From: Thermophagus sp052400625
GTDB lineage: Bacteria > Bacteroidota > Bacteroidia > Bacteroidales > Marinilabiliaceae
DNA length: 49,900 nucleotides
Assembly (NCBI GenBank): GCA_052400625.1
Contig: JBQTGH010000018.1
Direction: 5' to 3' (one strand)
Shown here: one piece after another, positions 45,487 through 49,900 of the stretch
Layout of the letters: every line of letters begins with the position of its first letter
Numbering within the stretch: position 1 is the first letter of the stretch
Program-made: the position numbers and the translations under genes
The notes under the pieces: generated by a model
Databases searched by the model: none
The model's input: only the letters and a program-made list of their open reading frames with translations
What the model was told of the DNA's origin: nothing

Positions 45487-48400
45487 TTAAAATGTAATCT
45501 GAAGATTTATACCATATGAACGGGTTGCAGGGATCAAACCCCCTTCAATCCCCTGAATATTTCCTGAACCTCCAACGGTCGACTCTGGATCAACACCATC
45601 CTGATCCAGTCCCCACACAAACAGGTTTTGTCCGTACAGAGACACCCTGGCTTTTTGTATAAAGCTGGCCAGTTTAGGCAAATTATAACCCAGGGTTACC
45701 TCACGAAGTTTCACATAGGAGGCATCGAAGAAACTGGTAACACTCGGTGTTCCGTTTCCATGATAAAAATATGCGCCATACTTAGTTCCGGCAATTCTAA
45801 TATTGTTGGGCTCGCCCGTCGGTAACACCCCGGGAACGATGATACCGTCTTCACGTATGGTGTTGCCGTTAGAGGTGGGGGTAGCAGTTGCTTCCAACAT
45901 TCCAGAATACATTCCCCACATGTGAGAAAGAGAGTAATAAGTTCCACCTTGTTGAATATCCAACAACACACTGACATCAAACCTTTTAAATCTAAAGGCA
46001 TTCCGAATACCCATATTATAATCGGGCAAAACCGAACCAATGGCTTTTAGTTCTGAAGGCTTGTAAAATCCGGTTTTGGGATCAATAACCTTATTACCAT
46101 CATCGTCATACACATAATCATATCCCCACAACATTTGATAAGGATCACCTACCGATGCATTTAGGTAGGCACCGCCAAAGGGGGCTGCGGCAAGCTGAAT
46201 TTTATCCAACCCTTCCGGCAAATACAGCACCTTACTGTCGTTGGTAGCAAAATTCACGCTGAGGTCCCATTGGAAATCCCCGATTTTAACAGGTGTACCA
46301 TACACCAAAAGTTCGATTCCTTTATTTTCAATTTCTCCCGCATTAATGACTTTGGAAGTATAACCGGTGGAACCACTGATTTCGATGGGAACAATTTGAT
46401 CCGTAGTGTTTCTCTTATACCAGCTAACGTCAAATCCTGCACGATTATTGAGGAACGAACCTTCCAGTCCCAATTCGATTTCTGTTGTAGATTCCGGCTT
46501 CAGATTAGGATAGTTCAATCTTTCATTATTGGAGAATTGACGCGTATTATTAAACGCATCTCCTACAAGATAGGTTTGATTCACCCGATAGGGCTCAGTT
46601 CCATTCCCGGTACGAGATATATTAAATCGCACCTTGGAAAAATTCATCCAGGGCAGATCCACTAATTCGGAAGGAATAAAACTGAATGATGCAGCAGGAT
46701 AAAAATAGCTGTTATTCCCATTGGGCAAGGTAGAATCAAAATCTTTTCTGGCGGTAATATCCACATAGGCCATATTCTTAAATCCCACACTAGCCACGGC
46801 AAACCAGCTGTTAACTTCGCGTTCTTCCTTATAGGATTCAACCACCGGCATGTTATTGGAATTGTTGATATTCCACAAGCCTCCAATGGCCAGACCACCA
46901 TCTGTTTCAGCATTAATCTTGTTATATTCTGACACGCGACGGTTTGCCCCGAATGAACCCATGAGACTAAAATCTCCAATGCTTTTATTATAGTTTATTT
47001 TTCCTTCATAATTGGTTTCAATAAACTGATGGGTACTGGTTTTATATGAGGATAACGCTTGAGATCCGGGGGCTGTTCTTTCCCGGGTGTTGAATGTATA
47101 AGTGTCCAAATAAACATTCCCTTCCACATTCAAATCATCGGTCAGATTAATGGTTACCCCGGTAGTCCCAAAAATTCTCTTCCGATCGTCATCGGAATAA
47201 TTTTCATTAGCAATCCAATATGGGTTATCCGAATACAATGGATTGGAATTGCTTGCCGATACCCGGTTCCAGGTGCGTTGGGTGCCGTCGGGATTTTTAT
47301 AATTTTTTAATTTTTCCATATCCAACTGACGTTGACCCCATTGGAAAAACTTCTGGAAAACAGAATTGTCAGCATACCCAAAGGTGGGTCTTCCTTTGGT
47401 ATAAGTATCCACATAGGTCATAGTGGCGTTAACATCTATCAGGTCTTCGAAGAAGCTAGACGTACCGTTAATATTAAAGGTATGTTTATTCTGCTTAGAG
47501 TTAGGCATAGTACCGGTTCTGCTAACGTTGGTGTAACCTACGCGAAGGGCCGAATTTTCATTGCTGGTGATTACTGAAACAGAATTCTGATAGGCCACTC
47601 CGGTTTCAAAAAAGTCCTCCACATCATGAGCAGAGGCTGCCCAAGGTCCGGTTTGAGGTTTGGAAGTAATGCCTTGTTCATAATCGTAGAGACCCCACCA
47701 GTGCAAAACCTGACGGTTACTATCAAACCGGGGCCCCCAGCTTTCATCGGTTGAATAATCGACAACGTCATAGGTGGTGCCGTCGATGGTTACCGTTCCA
47801 AAACTATCATTATCATAGACATCGGTATCACTATCATAGACAGAACCTCCACCATATTTATCCTGAAGCTTGGGCAAAACCGACACTTCTTCAAAAGTAA
47901 CGCCGGTATTTACCTCTATTCTAAAATCTTTTTTCCCTTTTTTCCCCGATTTGGTGGTAATCATAATCACCCCATTCTGTCCACGGCTACCATAAAGGGC
48001 AGAAGCAGCACTTCCTTTTAATATATTGACGCTTTCGATATCATAGCTGTTCAGGTCGTTCGCCATCGAGCCATAATCTATACCGCCACCGCCATCCTGG
48101 GTATCGGTAGTATTAAAGTTTTGGTTATCCAGCGGCACACCGTCTATTACATACAAAGGCTGGTTATTCCCTGTTAAAGAGCTGGCACCACGAATCAACA
48201 CATTTTGCGATCCGGCAAAGTTACTACCCGAAATCTGAACACCGGCCACTTTACCTGCCAATGCAGAAATAGGACTCGAGTTGTTGGCTGCTGTCAATTC
48301 CTCTGCATCCACTTTCTGAGCAGCATATCCCAACGATTTTTTCGATCGGGATATTCCCAAAGCGGTAACCACCACTTCATCCATCGCGATAAATTCCGGC

Positions 48401-48690
48401 TCCATAACAACATCAATGGTTGCTTGTCCAGCAATGGCAATTTCCTGCGTCTTCATGCCAATGAACGAAAAAACCATCGTTTCGGCATCATTCGGAACAT
48501 TCAACATATAGGAACCGTCACCCAAAGTCACAGTTCCAAGGGTAGTTCCCTTCACAAATACCGACACCCCGGGAACGGGATCGCCGGTCTCACTGTCTGT
48601 TACTGTTCCCCTTATGGTTTGTGTTTGAGCCATTGCAACCCACCCACCAAATACCATGAGGAACGAAAGCGCGAATAGTACTTTCTTCAT
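45487..48690 (-). CDS. SusC/RagA-family TonB-linked outer membrane protein
   Basis: A 1067-residue barrel transporter. The signal peptide ends in VAMAQ; a CarboxypepD_reg-like domain (about 25-105: GTVTDSETGDPVPGVSVFVKG) is followed by a TonB box (DEVVVTALG) and a plug with VLIRGASSLTGNNQPLYVIDGVPLD and YGSRGQNGVIMITTKSG, the SusC hallmark. The barrel ends in a C-terminal aromatic (QITF). Energised by TonB, it imports a large ligand together with the SusD-like lipoprotein 19 nt downstream. No sensor, sigma or anti-sigma gene lies immediately upstream, so regulation is not visible. Confidence 0.95.
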   Translation of the reverse strand: MKKVLFALSFLMVFGGWVAMAQTQTIRGTVTDSETGDPVPGVSVFVKGTTLGTVTLGDGSYMLNVPNDAETMVFSFIGMKTQEIAIAGQATIDVVMEPEFIAMDEVVVTALGISRSKKSLGYAAQKVDAEELTAANNSSPISALAGKVAGVQISGSNFAGSQNVLIRGASSLTGNNQPLYVIDGVPLDNQNFNTTDTQDGGGGIDYGSMANDLNSYDIESVNILKGSAASALYGSRGQNGVIMITTKSGKKGKKDFRIEVNTGVTFEEVSVLPKLQDKYGGGSVYDSDTDVYDNDSFGTVTIDGTTYDVVDYSTDESWGPRFDSNRQVLHWWGLYDYEQGITSKPQTGPWAASAHDVEDFFETGVAYQNSVSVITSNENSALRVGYTNVSRTGTMPNSKQNKHTFNINGTSSFFEDLIDVNATMTYVDTYTKGRPTFGYADNSVFQKFFQWGQRQLDMEKLKNYKNPDGTQRTWNRVSASNSNPLYSDNPYWIANENYSDDDRKRIFGTTGVTINLTDDLNVEGNVYLDTYTFNTRERTAPGSQALSSYKTSTHQFIETNYEGKINYNKSIGDFSLMGSFGANRRVSEYNKINAETDGGLAIGGLWNINNSNNMPVVESYKEEREVNSWFAVASVGFKNMAYVDITARKDFDSTLPNGNNSYFYPAASFSFIPSELVDLPWMNFSKVRFNISRTGNGTEPYRVNQTYLVGDAFNNTRQFSNNERLNYPNLKPESTTEIELGLEGSFLNNRAGFDVSWYKRNTTDQIVPIEISGSTGYTSKVINAGEIENKGIELLVYGTPVKIGDFQWDLSVNFATNDSKVLYLPEGLDKIQLAAAPFGGAYLNASVGDPYQMLWGYDYVYDDDGNKVIDPKTGFYKPSELKAIGSVLPDYNMGIRNAFRFKRFDVSVLLDIQQGGTYYSLSHMWGMYSGMLEATATPTSNGNTIREDGIIVPGVLPTGEPNNIRIAGTKYGAYFYHGNGTPSVTSFFDASYVKLREVTLGYNLPKLASFIQKARVSLYGQNLFVWGLDQDGVDPESTVGGSGNIQGIEGGLIPATRSYGINLQITF

Positions 48691-49105
48691 AGAAATTAGG
48701 TTTAAAATTTATTAATAGGACATATAATTAGAATTACTGTTCACTTATTATTAACGTAACAAGTAAATAGCATCATCTTCGACACACAGTGAATCAAAAT
48801 AAAATCTTTATAGAATTATAAGCCGATTAAGCTCTTCAGAAAGTTCAATTAGTAACCCAGAGAAGTTTTTTGTTTCATGATCAATTACAAATATAGCAGA
48901 CATTACTTTTATTTCCTAACTTTTCAAAGGCTTTATTGTTATACTTATTAAAATTTCCTTTTATATCAGTACGAATTCGAAACTTCATCAAAAAGCACCA
49001 TTTTATTATTTTCCAAAATGTTCATTAATTAGAATTTTAAATTATATAGTGCATCCTTACCATTCTCGTATCAAATAATATATTCAACAAAAAATAACCC
49101 ATACG

Positions 49106-49255
49106 ATGACACAAACTCAATTTCTTTTCGGATCCGAAACAAGCTTCATACAACCTGACGGAAAACAATTTAGATATAACAACTTTTGGGTAATAGTTCT
49201 TTTAAGAAAGAAAAACAAATACCAGCCTGAAGGAAATCTCATGACGAAGTTCTAA
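49106..49255 (+). CDS. Doubtful small ORF (49 aa)
   Basis: ATG at 49106 to TAA at 49253-49255. The peptide begins MTQTQFLFGSETSFIQPDG and ends NLMTKF. It has no recognisable family, no clear upstream signal and no close partner. It may be chance or a decayed gene piece. Confidence 0.2.
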   Translation: MTQTQFLFGSETSFIQPDGKQFRYNNFWVIVLLRKKNKYQPEGNLMTKF

Positions 49256-49348
49256 TGGATTTTTCGGGATAAACAACTAAATCCTGCTTTCCAACCACAA
49301 ACCAATTATCACCTTAATTTCCTCATCCGTCAAACAATTATATCAGTC

Positions 49349-49433
49349 GCGGACAAACAACTGTCTCGACTGCGGGCAAACGACTGTCTCGATTGCGGAC
49401 AAAAAACTGAGTCGGGTGCGGACAAACGACAAC
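49349..49433. repeat. 23-bp tandem repeat, about 3.7 copies
   Basis: Units of 23 bp start at 49349, 49372, 49395 and 49418: GCGGACAAACAACTGTCTCGACT, with the next units differing at a few bases and the last one partial. Confidence 0.85.
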
Positions 49434-49454
49434 AACCAGTTATTTCCTATAGCA

Positions 49455-49486
49455 AAAAGGGCTGTCACATAAGTGACAGCCCTTTT
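49455..49486 (-). terminator. Strong intrinsic terminator (works on either strand)
   Basis: Perfect 14-bp stem AAAAGGGCTGTCAC / GTGACAGCCCTTTT with a 4-nt loop. T-runs occur on both strands; on the minus strand it sits 18 nt after the DUF4469-like frame and ends in TTTTT. Confidence 0.88.
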
Positions 49487-49503
49487 CCGCTGCATATAAA
49501 TCA

Positions 49504-49893
49504 TTAGCTAATTAAAACCAAAATTGGGAGAATCGCACTCCGCGGATTTCGTAATAATTTTCCACCATATCCGTATTGCGTAGTGACGGACACCTCATAT
49601 TCACCGGGTTCGAGAGTATCAGGGACCAGAATAATAAGACGAGAAGGCTCATTAACCACGATATACTCACCGCTAATTTTAACAGATTCATTGGTGTCGG
49701 TTTTGGTAAAGTAGAAACCTACATCTTCATGGTCCCCGTCGATTTTAATGGCATTCCCTTTTATTTCGGCGTTACGCCCTCTGGTGAGATTACCATCGGT
49801 ATTACCACCAACGCTATTGGTAATGTAGCCTTCCCCGCAAATTGGACAGCTTAAAATTAGACAAAATATTAATTTTAAGCAGTCAAAAAACAG
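49504..49893 (-). pseudogene. Truncated DUF4469-type C-terminal domain protein
   Basis: The minus strand is open from just after a TAA (49894-49896) to the TAA at 49504-49506. It encodes GNLTRGRNAEIKGNAIKIDG, VGFYFTKTDTNESVKI, NEPSRLIILVPDTLEPGEYEV and VTTQYGYGGKLLRNPRSAI. This matches, from memory, the Ig-like DUF4469 domain found at the C-terminus of HU-type DNA-binding proteins in Bacteroidota. The N-terminal HU part is missing: the frame has no ATG, GTG or TTG start and opens with LFFDCLKLIFCLILSCPICG. It may be a 5'-deleted remnant with an intact terminator. Confidence 0.6.
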
Positions 49894-49900
49894 TTATGAA

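Larger units (their letters stand above)
48691..49503. other. Intergenic region upstream of SusC
   Basis: About 810 bp: an AT-rich leader to 49100 that should contain the SusC promoter, a doubtful small frame, the 23-bp repeat (49349-49433) and a terminator hairpin (49455-49486). No regulator gene and no tRNA found. Confidence 0.55.

Overview
The window looks like chromosome from a Bacteroidota bacterium. Evidence: a SusC/SusD pair, a hybrid two-component regulator of the PUL type, a TonB receptor paired with a DUF4249 lipoprotein, Bacteroidota-type surface lipoproteins and almost no Shine-Dalgarno sequences. Gene content would fit the Marinilabiliales/Bacteroidales side of the phylum, but this is inference only. 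One assembly gap (97 N, 33845-33941) lies inside a tandem repeat.

Layout. 1-1480: an off-edge remnant of a zincin-like protein (minus), a long AT-rich gap, then a 49-residue cysteine-rich metallothionein-like protein with a strong terminator. 1487-7250 (minus): a complete tripartite RND efflux operon (adaptor, pump, TolC-like channel). 7817-9606: two convergent DMT transporters whose ends overlap. 9866-13042: TonB receptor plus DUF4249 lipoprotein. 13046-28208: an L-arabinose/arabinan block. Its minus-strand operon is araR (Nudix-type regulator) - araA - Na+ symporter - araD - araB - rpiB. A hybrid two-component sensor follows, and then, divergently, a GH43 arabinanase-like lipoprotein and an aldose 1-epimerase. 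Likely flow: GH43 trims arabinan outside the cytoplasm, the mutarotase equilibrates arabinose, the symporter imports it, and AraA/B/D make xylulose 5-phosphate for the pentose phosphate pathway, where RpiB acts. 28667-33158: M48 and M16 peptidases. 33159-34310: a 21-bp/42-bp minisatellite. 34311-43687: plus-strand housekeeping genes (hemH, sucD, sirtuin, fabG, Fe-ADH, DUF6340 lipoprotein, PBP4-type carboxypeptidase, omega-amidase-like nitrilase). 43929-48690 (minus): SusD and SusC with no enzymes attached. 48691-49900: a 23-bp repeat, a strong terminator and a truncated DUF4469 protein.

The most unusual material is intergenic. A dispersed ~72-bp (about 105 bp with its shared 3' flank) element occurs four times: 25165-25236 minus, 38756-38827, 42501-42550 partial, 42833-42902. 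Its stem arms differ between copies in a compensatory way, and two complete copies end exactly 31 nt before a start codon. Two intergenic regions carry ten copies each of an 8-bp repeat (RATAGGYY), one followed by a heptamer array and the other by a 9-mer array. No rRNA, tRNA, CRISPR array or intact insertion sequence was seen.
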